From contig JABTUA010000003.1 in the NCBI GenBank assembly GCA_015075635.1, positions 806,001 through 870,000 on the forward strand: 64,000 nt of DNA, given 5' to 3'. The notes below the pieces were generated by a model that did no database searches, was not told the DNA's origin, and was given only the letters and a program-made list of their open reading frames with translations. Every line of letters begins with the position of its first letter. The stretch's first letter is position 1. The translations under genes and the position numbers were made by a program. Below are positions 25,236 through 32,528 of the stretch, piece after piece. This DNA comes from Polyangiaceae bacterium (GTDB taxonomy: Bacteria; Myxococcota_A; Polyangia; Polyangiales; Polyangiaceae).

Positions 25236-25237
25236 AC

Positions 25238-26581
25238 ATGCGCAAGGGACCGAGGGCTTTTTGGTGTGCCGCGACGCTGCTCGGCGTCGCGCTGGTGAGC
25301 CCGCGCGCGCCCGCGCAGGAAACGGGAGGCGGCGGCGAAGGGAGTGGGCAGGTCCAGGTCGCCCCTGCGCAGACCACGACGACGACCTACACCACACCGC
25401 CGCCGGGGTTCCCACAACCGGGTGCGGGTGACCCGAACGAGCACCTGCCGTCGAGCTCGCGCCCGACGATGGACCCGACCAAGGGCGACGGCTTCGATCT
25501 CGGCCGCGGCTCCGCGGGCGCCGGCTCGGTCCGCGGCGCGAAGGGCTCGAGCGCGGTGCTCGGTCAGGGCGGCGCCATGCGCGTGCCGTCGTTCCACACC
25601 GTGCGTCGCGGCGACACTCTTTGGGATCTGTCGGGCTACTACTACGGCAACTCCTGGAACTGGCCGAAGGTCTGGAGCTACAACCCGCAGGTCTCCAACC
25701 CGCACTGGATCTACCCCGGCGATCAAGTGCGCATGAAGCAGGGCGGAGACATTCGCGACGCTGGGACGCTCGGGGAAGGCGGAGGGATGGTCGATCGCCG
25801 CGCGGCCGTGCCGCGCGACACCGTGTTCCTGCGCAGCGCCGGCTACATCGACGACCCCAAGCGCCAGGTGAAGGGCGAGCTGCTCGGATCGCGCGAGGAC
25901 CAGATGCTGCTCTCCGAAGGCAACCACGTCTACCTCCAGATCAAGAAGGGCGTGGACGTCGTTCCCGGGCAGAAGCTCACCATCTTCACCACGGTGCGGA
26001 AGCCGGCGGCGGTGAAGGGGGCCCGCCGGCCGCCGGGTCAGATCATCGCCATCAAGGGCACGGTGCGGGTCGATCAGTGGGACTCGAAGAAGCGAATCGC
26101 CCGCGGCGAGATCGTCGAGTCCACCGACGCCATCGAGCGCGGCGCGCTGGTCGGCGAAGTGGGCCGGCGCATCGACGTGGTTCCGCCCAAGCCTTCCCGC
26201 GTGAATCGCTGGGCGCGGGTCCTGACCAGCATCTACCCCCACGAGTTCATGGGGCAGAACCAGGTGGTGTTCATCGACCGCGGCACGGAGGACGGGCTGT
26301 CCGCCGGCAACCGACTGTTCGTGGTGGCCAAGGGCGATGCTTGGCGCGCCTCGCTCAAGACGGCGGCGCGTAGCGCGAGGGATCGCATGCGCACCGACGT
26401 GGCAGAGTGGGCGGCCGTCGAGACGACGCCGCTCAAGGGCAGCGAGAAGGACTTCCCCGAAGAGATCGTCGGTGAGCTGCGCGTGCTGCGCGCCAACAAG
26501 TACAGCTCCGTCTGCCTGGTCACGGTCTCGCACCGCGAGATCGAGCCCGGTGATCGAGCTGTGGCCCGCAAGGGCTTCTAG
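25238..26581 (+). CDS. Secreted LysM-domain protein
   Basis: 447 residues from ATG at 25238, with AGGGGA about eight bases upstream. A signal peptide ends near A-P-A-Q. A Gly/Pro/Thr-rich region precedes one LysM domain (about 110-160) with T-V-R-R-G-D-T-L-W-D-L-S and N-P-x-I/W-I-Y-P-G-D, the peptidoglycan-binding fold. The following 280 residues contain repeated V-x-G-E-L/I-V-x-S segments that resemble proteins anchored to the envelope with a LysM head. It probably binds peptidoglycan. Its TAG stop overlaps the convergent downstream gene by four bases (CTAG). Confidence 0.8.
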   Translation: MRKGPRAFWCAATLLGVALVSPRAPAQETGGGGEGSGQVQVAPAQTTTTTYTTPPPGFPQPGAGDPNEHLPSSSRPTMDPTKGDGFDLGRGSAGAGSVRGAKGSSAVLGQGGAMRVPSFHTVRRGDTLWDLSGYYYGNSWNWPKVWSYNPQVSNPHWIYPGDQVRMKQGGDIRDAGTLGEGGGMVDRRAAVPRDTVFLRSAGYIDDPKRQVKGELLGSREDQMLLSEGNHVYLQIKKGVDVVPGQKLTIFTTVRKPAAVKGARRPPGQIIAIKGTVRVDQWDSKKRIARGEIVESTDAIERGALVGEVGRRIDVVPPKPSRVNRWARVLTSIYPHEFMGQNQVVFIDRGTEDGLSAGNRLFVVAKGDAWRASLKTAARSARDRMRTDVAEWAAVETTPLKGSEKDFPEEIVGELRVLRANKYSSVCLVTVSHREIEPGDRAVARKGF

Positions 26582-27288
26582 CCCTCTGCGAACACGAAAG
26601 GCACCGCTACCACCAGCGCGGCGCTCGCGGGGCCGAAGCTCCAGGCCCGCACCTCGCCGGCGACACAGCTCGCGAGCCCCGGGTAGTCTGGCGGGCTCGC
26701 GCCCGCCTTGACCGCGGTGACGCCGCCGTTCGCCTCGATGGTGAAGGTCACGCTGAGCCTCACGGTGCTCGCCGCGCCCTCCTTGCGCTTGGCGAGCGCG
26801 GGCTCCCAGCAGCGCTCCTTCACCTCGTGCCGGTGGCGCGCGACCACCGCCTGGATCTCGGCGGGGCTCCGCGCGCTCGCTTCCGGCTCGGGCTCGGCGC
26901 TCGAGAGCGAGGCCGCGGCCGCGGGTGTGGGAGCGGGGGGGGCCGCGCGCGCGATGGGAGGTTTGGGCGGCGGTGTGGGCTCCGGCGCGGGCGTGCTCGG
27001 GTTGGGCGCTGGTGCTGCGGCCGCCGGGACGGACGCGGGCTCGCCGTGGATTGAAGTCGGCTCCGGCTGCTTCGCCAGCTGCCAGGCGCCGACGGCGACG
27101 GCGACGCCCGCCGCCAGCGCCAAGGCGGCGACGGCGAGGCCACGGCGCGAGCCGCTGTCGCGTCGGGGAGGGAGCTCGCCCGATGGTGCCCGTCGCACCT
27201 GCTCGCGCACCCGCGGCAGCAGTCGCTCCAGGTACACCAGGTCCGGGTCTGGTGCGCCAGAGCGGTCCCAGAGGTAGTCACCCGCCAC
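26578..27288 (-). CDS. Membrane protein with AgmX/PglI-type C-terminal domain, ECF sigma partner
   Basis: 236 residues with one membrane segment (about 50-68). The N-terminal cytosolic part (about 1-45) resembles the short sigma-binding region of anti-sigma factors. After the membrane come a long Pro/Ala-rich spacer and a C-terminal domain with R-C-W-E-P-A-L and T-V-R-L-S-V-T-F-T-I, matching the AgmX/PglI (TonB-like) C-terminal domain found in myxobacteria. Its start lies 11 bases inside the end of the upstream ECF sigma gene, so the two are translationally coupled; this supports an anti-sigma or sigma-partner role. The identity as an anti-sigma factor is inference. Confidence 0.65.
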   Translation of the reverse strand: MAGDYLWDRSGAPDPDLVYLERLLPRVREQVRRAPSGELPPRRDSGSRRGLAVAALALAAGVAVAVGAWQLAKQPEPTSIHGEPASVPAAAAPAPNPSTPAPEPTPPPKPPIARAAPPAPTPAAAASLSSAEPEPEASARSPAEIQAVVARHRHEVKERCWEPALAKRKEGAASTVRLSVTFTIEANGGVTAVKAGASPPDYPGLASCVAGEVRAWSFGPASAALVVAVPFVFAEG

Positions 27289-27898
27289 GCTCGCCTCCCT
27301 CCCCCAGGCGCTTCCTGAGGAGCTTCAGCCCTCGGCCCAGCTTCACCCGCACGTAGCCTTCGGTCAGGCCCAGGCGCTCGGCAATCTCCGGTCCCGTCAT
27401 GCCCTCCACGAAGCGCAGCACCAGGAGCTCCGCGTGGCCCTCGGGCAGGGCCTGGATCTCGCGCAAGATGCCCAGCGCCCGCTCGTCCAGTGAAACCACC
27501 CCGAGCGCGCGTTCGTCGGGCTCGCGGATCGGCGCCGTCCGGCGCGCGACGTCGATCGCGCGATTGCGAGCGATGGCCGCCAGCCAGGTCGGGAACGCCA
27601 GCGGGACGCGCAGCGAGCCGAGCCGCGTGAGCACCGTCACGAACACGTCGTGGAGGACGTCCCGGGCCTGCTCAGGCGAGACCCGGGCCAGGGCGATGCC
27701 CCGTACCGTCGGCTCGAACTGGTCGTACAGCTGGGCGAACGCCGCGCGGTCTCCCTGCTGGGCGGCCTCGACCAGCGGGACGAACGCCGGCGCTGCCTCG
27801 GCGGCAGGCGCCTCCTGGCCGGGTTCTGCTCGGGCCACCACGATCCTCACGAGGGATTGGACGTGGCAGGGGCCAGGAACGTTATCGAAGGCCCCCAT
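27278..27898 (-). CDS. ECF-type RNA polymerase sigma factor
   Basis: 206 residues. Region 2 is seen at F-A-Q-L-Y-D-Q-F-E-P through D-V-L-H-D-V-F-V-T-V-L and W-L-A-A-I-A-R-N-R-A-I-D; region 4 has E-L-L-V-L-R-F-V-E-G-M-T-G-P-E-I-A-E-R-L-G-L-T-E-G-Y-V. Both are in the order of an extracytoplasmic-function sigma factor. ATG at 27898 is used, with AGGAAA about ten bases before it; GTG at 27850 is an alternative that would remove 16 residues. It overlaps the AgmX-domain membrane gene and may control it. Confidence 0.85.
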   Translation of the reverse strand: MGAFDNVPGPCHVQSLVRIVVARAEPGQEAPAAEAAPAFVPLVEAAQQGDRAAFAQLYDQFEPTVRGIALARVSPEQARDVLHDVFVTVLTRLGSLRVPLAFPTWLAAIARNRAIDVARRTAPIREPDERALGVVSLDERALGILREIQALPEGHAELLVLRFVEGMTGPEIAERLGLTEGYVRVKLGRGLKLLRKRLGEGGERGG

Positions 27899-28026
27899 CC
27901 CCTGGATTTTCCTGCCTCGGAGCGCTCGGGTGTTGCCGGTCGGCGGCGCCGCGCGTAGAGCCCACCCCGGCGGAGAGCCGCTCTGTCGTCCCGCCCCTTC
28001 GCAGCGTGTAGGATCCAGGCTCGGGT

Positions 28027-28428
28027 ATGAGAAACCGCGTGTTCTTCCCGCAACGAGCCCTCGACCAGCTGATGGCCGCCGATCGCGTCGATCTCGTGGG
28101 GAGCGAGCTGGTGGTCAAGGCAGAGGGCCGGAAGTACCGCGTGGTGGAGGCCGTCCGGGTCCTGAAAGAGGTGACGGGCGGGCTGGACGAGCACGAGCTC
28201 GTCGGCAAAGTGAAGTCCATGAGCTTCATGACCGAGCTCGGGGCCGAGATCCTGGACACCTCGATGGTGCTCGGGGACCTCGCCTACGAGGTCGTCCCGG
28301 GCTTCGCCGGGACACCGATCGGGACGTTCGCCGAGCATCGCGCCGTCAGCGTCCCCCCGGGCGACGGCCCCATCCCCAGCAGCGACGAGGAGATGCTCTC
28401 CGAGTACCTCGCGCGCTTCACCGAGTGA
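28027..28428 (+). CDS. Hypothetical protein, first gene of the heme operon
   Basis: 133 residues from ATG at 28027, no signal or membrane segment. The sequence has a mixed alpha/beta look (for example L-V-V-K-A-E-G-R-K-Y-R-V-V-E-A-V-R-V-L-K) and no motif that I recognise. It ends two bases before the hemX-like gene, so it is almost certainly transcribed with the hemX-hemA-hemC-lpxK series. A role linked to heme or cytochrome biogenesis is possible only by position. Confidence 0.6.
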   Translation: MRNRVFFPQRALDQLMAADRVDLVGSELVVKAEGRKYRVVEAVRVLKEVTGGLDEHELVGKVKSMSFMTELGAEILDTSMVLGDLAYEVVPGFAGTPIGTFAEHRAVSVPPGDGPIPSSDEEMLSEYLARFTE

Positions 28429-28430
28429 CG

Positions 28431-29252
28431 ATGGAAGGCATCGCGACCGCAGCGTTCTATCTCGGCGCCGCCGCTTATGCGGCTGCGGCGATCCTGTTCT
28501 TTCTCGATCTGGCGCGGCGTCAGGGGTCTGCACCCGCGGCGGCCTCGGCCCCGGTGGCGCTCGGGGTCGGCGCTCTGCTGCACGCCGTCCACGTGGTCAG
28601 CGCCAGCCTCTTCTCGCGCATCTGTCCGGTGGAGTCGCTGCACTTCTCGCTCAGCTTGTCCGCGCTGATCCTCGCCGGCGTCTACCTGGGACTGCGCTCG
28701 CGTTTCCGGCTGCAGGCCGTCGGCGCCGTGGTGGCTCCGCTCGCGCTCACCTTCCTGATCGGCGCGCAGTTCGTCGGCGCCGAGCAGAGCTCCATCGCTG
28801 GCGTGTCGAGGCAGCTGCTCATCCTGCACATCACCGCGAACCTGGCCGGAGTCGGCCTGTTCATGCTGGCCGGGGCCGCGGGCGCCTTCTATCTGGTGCA
28901 GGAGCGCAGCCTGAAGGAGAAGCGCCCCACCTGGATCACCGCCAAGCTGCCCCCGCTCGACGCCTTGGACCGCACGGAGCACCGCCTGCTCCTGACCGGG
29001 TTTCCCCTGCTGACCTTCGGCGTGGTCACCGGCGGCTTCTTCGTGAGTCGCATCGGCGCCGCCGGTGGCGCCGAGATCCTGCGCGCAGCGCTGGGCTACG
29101 CCACCTGGATCCTCTTGGCAGCCGTGTTGGTGATGCGCGCGGCGGCGGGCTGGCGCGGGCGCCGCTCGGCGTACGGCACGCTGGCGGGCGTGATGTGCGT
29201 CACCGCCGTCATCGTGCTCTACGCCATCAAGAGCAGCGGGGGCCCGGGATGA
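28431..29252 (+). CDS. hemX: HemX/CcsA-like integral membrane protein
   Basis: 273 residues, eight hydrophobic segments. The position directly before hemA with an ATGA overlap, and the pattern H-x-V-x3-S through S-x-L-H-x-x-A-N (L-H-I-T-A-N), match HemX/CcsA cytochrome-assembly-type proteins. The W-rich heme-handling motif of true CcsA is not visible, so HemX, thought to tune HemA levels, fits better than cytochrome c synthase. The assignment rests on gene order plus topology. Confidence 0.7.
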   Translation: MEGIATAAFYLGAAAYAAAAILFFLDLARRQGSAPAAASAPVALGVGALLHAVHVVSASLFSRICPVESLHFSLSLSALILAGVYLGLRSRFRLQAVGAVVAPLALTFLIGAQFVGAEQSSIAGVSRQLLILHITANLAGVGLFMLAGAAGAFYLVQERSLKEKRPTWITAKLPPLDALDRTEHRLLLTGFPLLTFGVVTGGFFVSRIGAAGGAEILRAALGYATWILLAAVLVMRAAAGWRGRRSAYGTLAGVMCVTAVIVLYAIKSSGGPG

Positions 29253-30631
29253 TCGTCGTCGTCGGCCTCTCGCATCGCACCGCCCCCATTGCCGTGCGCG
29301 AGAAGATCGCGCTGCCCAAGGCGGAGCTCCCCCGCGTGCTGACGCAGCTCGTCGAGCGCAAGAGCGTGGGCGAGGCGATGCTGATTTCGACCTGCAACCG
29401 CGTCGAGCTCGTCAGCGCGGGACGTCGCGGCCCGGCGTCCGACCTGGCGGAGGTCGGCCAGGACGCCGTCGAGGGACTGTCGGCGCTCGCTCCCGGCGTG
29501 CGCCCCCACCTCTACGTCCACGAAGGCATGGACGCGGTGCGCCACCTGTTCCGCGTGGCCGCCTCCCTCGACTCGCTGGTGCTCGGCGAGCCTCAGATCT
29601 TGGGACAAGTGAAGGACGCGTTCGAGACCGCGCGCGTCGCCGGTACCATCGGCGGCTGCCTGCACCGCACCGTGCCGCGGGCCATCCGCGCCGCCAAGCG
29701 CGTGCGAACCGAGACCCAGCTCGGTGCCGGGCAGGTCTCCGTTCCCAGCGTCTCCGTCGATCTGGCCCGGCAGATCTTCGGCGAGCTGCGGGGCCGCACG
29801 GTCGTCCTCTTGGGCTCCGGCGAGATGGCGGAGACGGTGGCCAAGCTGCTCAAGAACGCCGGCACGCGGCTCCTGGTGGTCGGTCGCAACGAGGCGCGCG
29901 TGGGCGTCTTGGCCGCCGCCGTGGGCGGTGAGCCGCGGGGGTGGACCGAGCTCGCCGCTGCCCTGACCGAGGCCGACGTCGTCATCACCAGCACCAGCGC
30001 CCCAGGTTTCGTGGTGGACTACGACCTGATCTCGGGCATCCGCAAGAAGCGCCGCGGCCGCAACCTGTTCTTCATCGACCTGGCCGTGCCGCGCGACGTC
30101 GATCCGCGGGTCGAGAGCCTGAACGAGGTCTTCCTCTACAACATCGACGATTTCGAGCGCGTGGTCGGCGAGACGCGGCAGAGCCGCGCGCGCGAGGCGG
30201 AGCACGCCGAGCGCATCGTGGTCGAGGAGATGGCGGGCTGGGAGCGCTGGGCCGAGACCACGCAGATCACGCCGGTGGTGGTAGCGCTCCGGGCGCGGCT
30301 CGGCCGTTACCTCCACGCCGAGCTGGACAAGAGCCTGAAGAACCGCCTCAAGCACCTGGGTGCCGAGGAGCGCGCTGCCCTCGAGACCATGCTGGACGCC
30401 GCGCTGAACAAGATGCTGCACGCGCCGACCGCGCACCTCCGGCACGTGGTGACCGACAAGGACTACGAGAGCTACCGCGTGGAACAGCTGATGAGCGCGC
30501 TGACCGAGCTGTTCGAGCTGGACGCGGAGCCCCAGGCCGTGTCATCGACGCCGTCGCGGCCACCGGCGGCGACCGAGGCGGAGAACGCCGAGCAGTCGGA
30601 GCGCCGCGCCACCGGAACCAACGGAAAATGA
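29249..30631 (+). CDS. hemA: Glutamyl-tRNA reductase
   Basis: 460 residues from ATG at 29249. It starts V-V-V-G-L-S-H-R-T-A-P-I and contains the catalytic-Cys context I-S-T-C-N-R-V-E, L-G-E-P-Q-I-L-G-Q-V-K, and the NADPH-binding L-L-G-S-G-E-M-A. It reduces glutamyl-tRNA to glutamate-1-semialdehyde, the first committed step of tetrapyrrole synthesis by the C5 path. The end overlaps hemC by four bases (ATGA), and the start overlaps hemX the same way. An Ala/Ser/Glu-rich tail of about 30 residues is extra. Confidence 0.95.
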   Translation: MIVVVGLSHRTAPIAVREKIALPKAELPRVLTQLVERKSVGEAMLISTCNRVELVSAGRRGPASDLAEVGQDAVEGLSALAPGVRPHLYVHEGMDAVRHLFRVAASLDSLVLGEPQILGQVKDAFETARVAGTIGGCLHRTVPRAIRAAKRVRTETQLGAGQVSVPSVSVDLARQIFGELRGRTVVLLGSGEMAETVAKLLKNAGTRLLVVGRNEARVGVLAAAVGGEPRGWTELAAALTEADVVITSTSAPGFVVDYDLISGIRKKRRGRNLFFIDLAVPRDVDPRVESLNEVFLYNIDDFERVVGETRQSRAREAEHAERIVVEEMAGWERWAETTQITPVVVALRARLGRYLHAELDKSLKNRLKHLGAEERAALETMLDAALNKMLHAPTAHLRHVVTDKDYESYRVEQLMSALTELFELDAEPQAVSSTPSRPPAATEAENAEQSERRATGTNGK

Positions 30632-31530
30632 CCCAGAAGCTCGTCGTCGCCACGCGCAAGAGCCAGCTCGCGCTCGCGCAGGCCCGCGCCTTCATGCGCG
30701 CCCTCGAAGCCCGACACCCGGGCCTCGTGATCGAAGAGAAGCACGTGGTGACCACGGGCGACCGCATCCAGGACCGCGCGCTCTCCGAGATCGGCGGCAA
30801 GGGGCTGTTCATCAAGGAGATCGAAGAGGCCCTGCTCGACGGGAGCGCCGACATCGCCATCCACTCCCTCAAGGACGTGCCGGCGGAGCTCGCGCCCTCG
30901 CTGGCCATCGGCTGCGTGCCCATGCGCGAGGACCCTCGCGACGTGATCGTGACGCGCACCGGCCAGAAGCTCGCGGAGCTGCCCGCTGGGGCGAAGCTCG
31001 GCACCTCGTCGTTGCGCCGCAAGGTCCAGTTCGCGGCGGCGCGACCCGATCTCGAGATCGTCCCGCTGCGCGGCAACGTGGACACGCGGCTGCGCAAGTG
31101 CAGCGAGGGCGTCGTGGACGCCATCGTGCTGGCGTGCGCGGGGCTCAACCGCTTGGGCCTCGGAGAGCGCGCGACCGAGCACATCGAGCCCGAGCTGTCC
31201 TTGCCCGCGGTGGGGCAGGGGGCCCTGGCCATCGAGATGCGCGCCGGCGACGACGCGACTCGGGCGCTGCTCGCGCCCCTCGCGCACGCCGAGACCAGCA
31301 TCGCGGTCGCCGCCGAGCGAGGCGTGATGCGAGCGGTGGAGGGCAGCTGCCAGCTGCCGATCGCCGCGTTCGCGGTCCGCGCGGGGCAGGAGCTCTGGCT
31401 CCGCGCGCTGCTCGCCGAGCCCGATGGCTCGAAGCTGCGCCGGAACGAGGGTCGCGTCGCCTATCCGAAGGACGAGGCCGAGGCGGAGCGCTTCGGCTTC
31501 GAGCTCGGAAAGGCGCTCCGGGCGAGCTGA
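30628..31530 (+). CDS. hemC: Hydroxymethylbilane synthase (porphobilinogen deaminase)
   Basis: 300 residues, standard length. Family motifs are R-K-S-Q-L-A-L-A-Q, G-D-R-I-Q-D, G-G-K-G-L-F-I-K-E-I-E, A-I-H-S-L-K-D-V-P, G-T-S-S-L-R-R, L-R-G-N-V-D-T-R and the dipyrromethane-cofactor Cys in E-G-S-C-Q-L-P (C241). It polymerises four porphobilinogens to hydroxymethylbilane. It is coupled to hemA upstream and shares one base (TGATG) with lpxK downstream. Confidence 0.96.
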   Translation: MTQKLVVATRKSQLALAQARAFMRALEARHPGLVIEEKHVVTTGDRIQDRALSEIGGKGLFIKEIEEALLDGSADIAIHSLKDVPAELAPSLAIGCVPMREDPRDVIVTRTGQKLAELPAGAKLGTSSLRRKVQFAAARPDLEIVPLRGNVDTRLRKCSEGVVDAIVLACAGLNRLGLGERATEHIEPELSLPAVGQGALAIEMRAGDDATRALLAPLAHAETSIAVAAERGVMRAVEGSCQLPIAAFAVRAGQELWLRALLAEPDGSKLRRNEGRVAYPKDEAEAERFGFELGKALRAS

Positions 31531-32513
31531 TGCTGCGGCGCCGGGTAGCGCAGGCGCTCGAGCGCGGCGCGCTCGGCGGACCGGTCGCGCGCACGCTCGG
31601 GTCGCTCTGGGCGCGGGCCGCCGATTCAGCGCGGCCCGTTCGCCTGCCCCCAGGGGTCCGCGTCGTCGGCGTGGGCGGAGCCACCCTCGGGGGGTCCGGC
31701 AAGACCCCGCTCGTGTTGGCCCTGGCTCGCGAGCTCGCGCGAACGCGTCGCGTCGCGGTGGTGGCCAGCGCGTATTCCGCCCGCGTCCGCGCGCCGCGAG
31801 TCGTGCGGCCGAGCGACGACGTCGGGCTGGTCGGCGACGAGGCGCTCTGGCTCGCGCGCGCGCTGCCGAACGTGCCAGTGGTCGTCGGCAAGGATCGCAC
31901 CGAGGCGCTCGCGCTCGCGGCGCGGGACGTCGAGCTGGTGATCGTGGACGGGCTCTTGCAGGCTCGCCCCGAGCGGCTCGCGTGCTCGCTGCTCGTGCTC
32001 GACGAGCGCCAGCCGTGGGGCAGCGGGCGCTGCCCGCCGGCAGGGGATTTGCGCGCAGCGCCCGGCGAGCTCTTGGCTCGGGCCGACGCGGTGGTGATGC
32101 CGCGCGGGTCGCTCCTGGGTGCGAGGACCGACCAGGGCGAGCTGCTCTCGGTGGCGGCGCTCCGTGGGCGGCGCTTGGGACTCGCGCTGGCCATTGCCCG
32201 ACCCGAACGGGTCCTTCGCGATCTGCGCGCGCAGGGCGTGGAGCCCGAGCTGGTGGCGACGCAGGCCGACCACGGACGCTTCCCAGCGCCCCACGCCAGC
32301 GACGTCGAGGCCTGGCTCACCACCCCGAAGTGCGCGACCAAGCTCGGGTCACGGCACGGTGGCGCGCCGGTCTGGGTCCTGGAGCGGCCGCTGATCGTGC
32401 CGCCTGCGCTGCTCGGGCTCGTGCTCGGCTCCGGCGAGGCGAGCCAGGAGAGGGCGAGCCTCGCCTCGCCCGGGGTTTCGTGCGAAACTCTCTCGCCTTC
32501 CCCGGGCAGGTAG
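31530..32513 (+). CDS. lpxK: Tetraacyldisaccharide 4'-kinase (divergent)
   Basis: 327 residues. The P-loop G-G-S-G-K-T-P (about 53-59) follows G-V-G-G-A-T-L, as in LpxK, and V-G-D-E-A-L-W-L-A-R plus W-G-S-G-R-C-P-P-A-G-D-L-R match the family order. The usual D-D-G-F/L-Q-H motif is altered to V-D-G-L-L-Q, losing one of the paired Asp residues. LpxK adds the 4'-phosphate to lipid A disaccharide at the inner membrane; here no clear N-terminal membrane helix is seen. It is the last gene of the heme operon. The divergence may reflect a changed lipid A or a rapidly evolving lineage. Confidence 0.8.
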   Translation: MLRRRVAQALERGALGGPVARTLGSLWARAADSARPVRLPPGVRVVGVGGATLGGSGKTPLVLALARELARTRRVAVVASAYSARVRAPRVVRPSDDVGLVGDEALWLARALPNVPVVVGKDRTEALALAARDVELVIVDGLLQARPERLACSLLVLDERQPWGSGRCPPAGDLRAAPGELLARADAVVMPRGSLLGARTDQGELLSVAALRGRRLGLALAIARPERVLRDLRAQGVEPELVATQADHGRFPAPHASDVEAWLTTPKCATKLGSRHGGAPVWVLERPLIVPPALLGLVLGSGEASQERASLASPGVSCETLSPSPGR

Positions 32514-32528
32514 ACAGGAGACTCCGCG

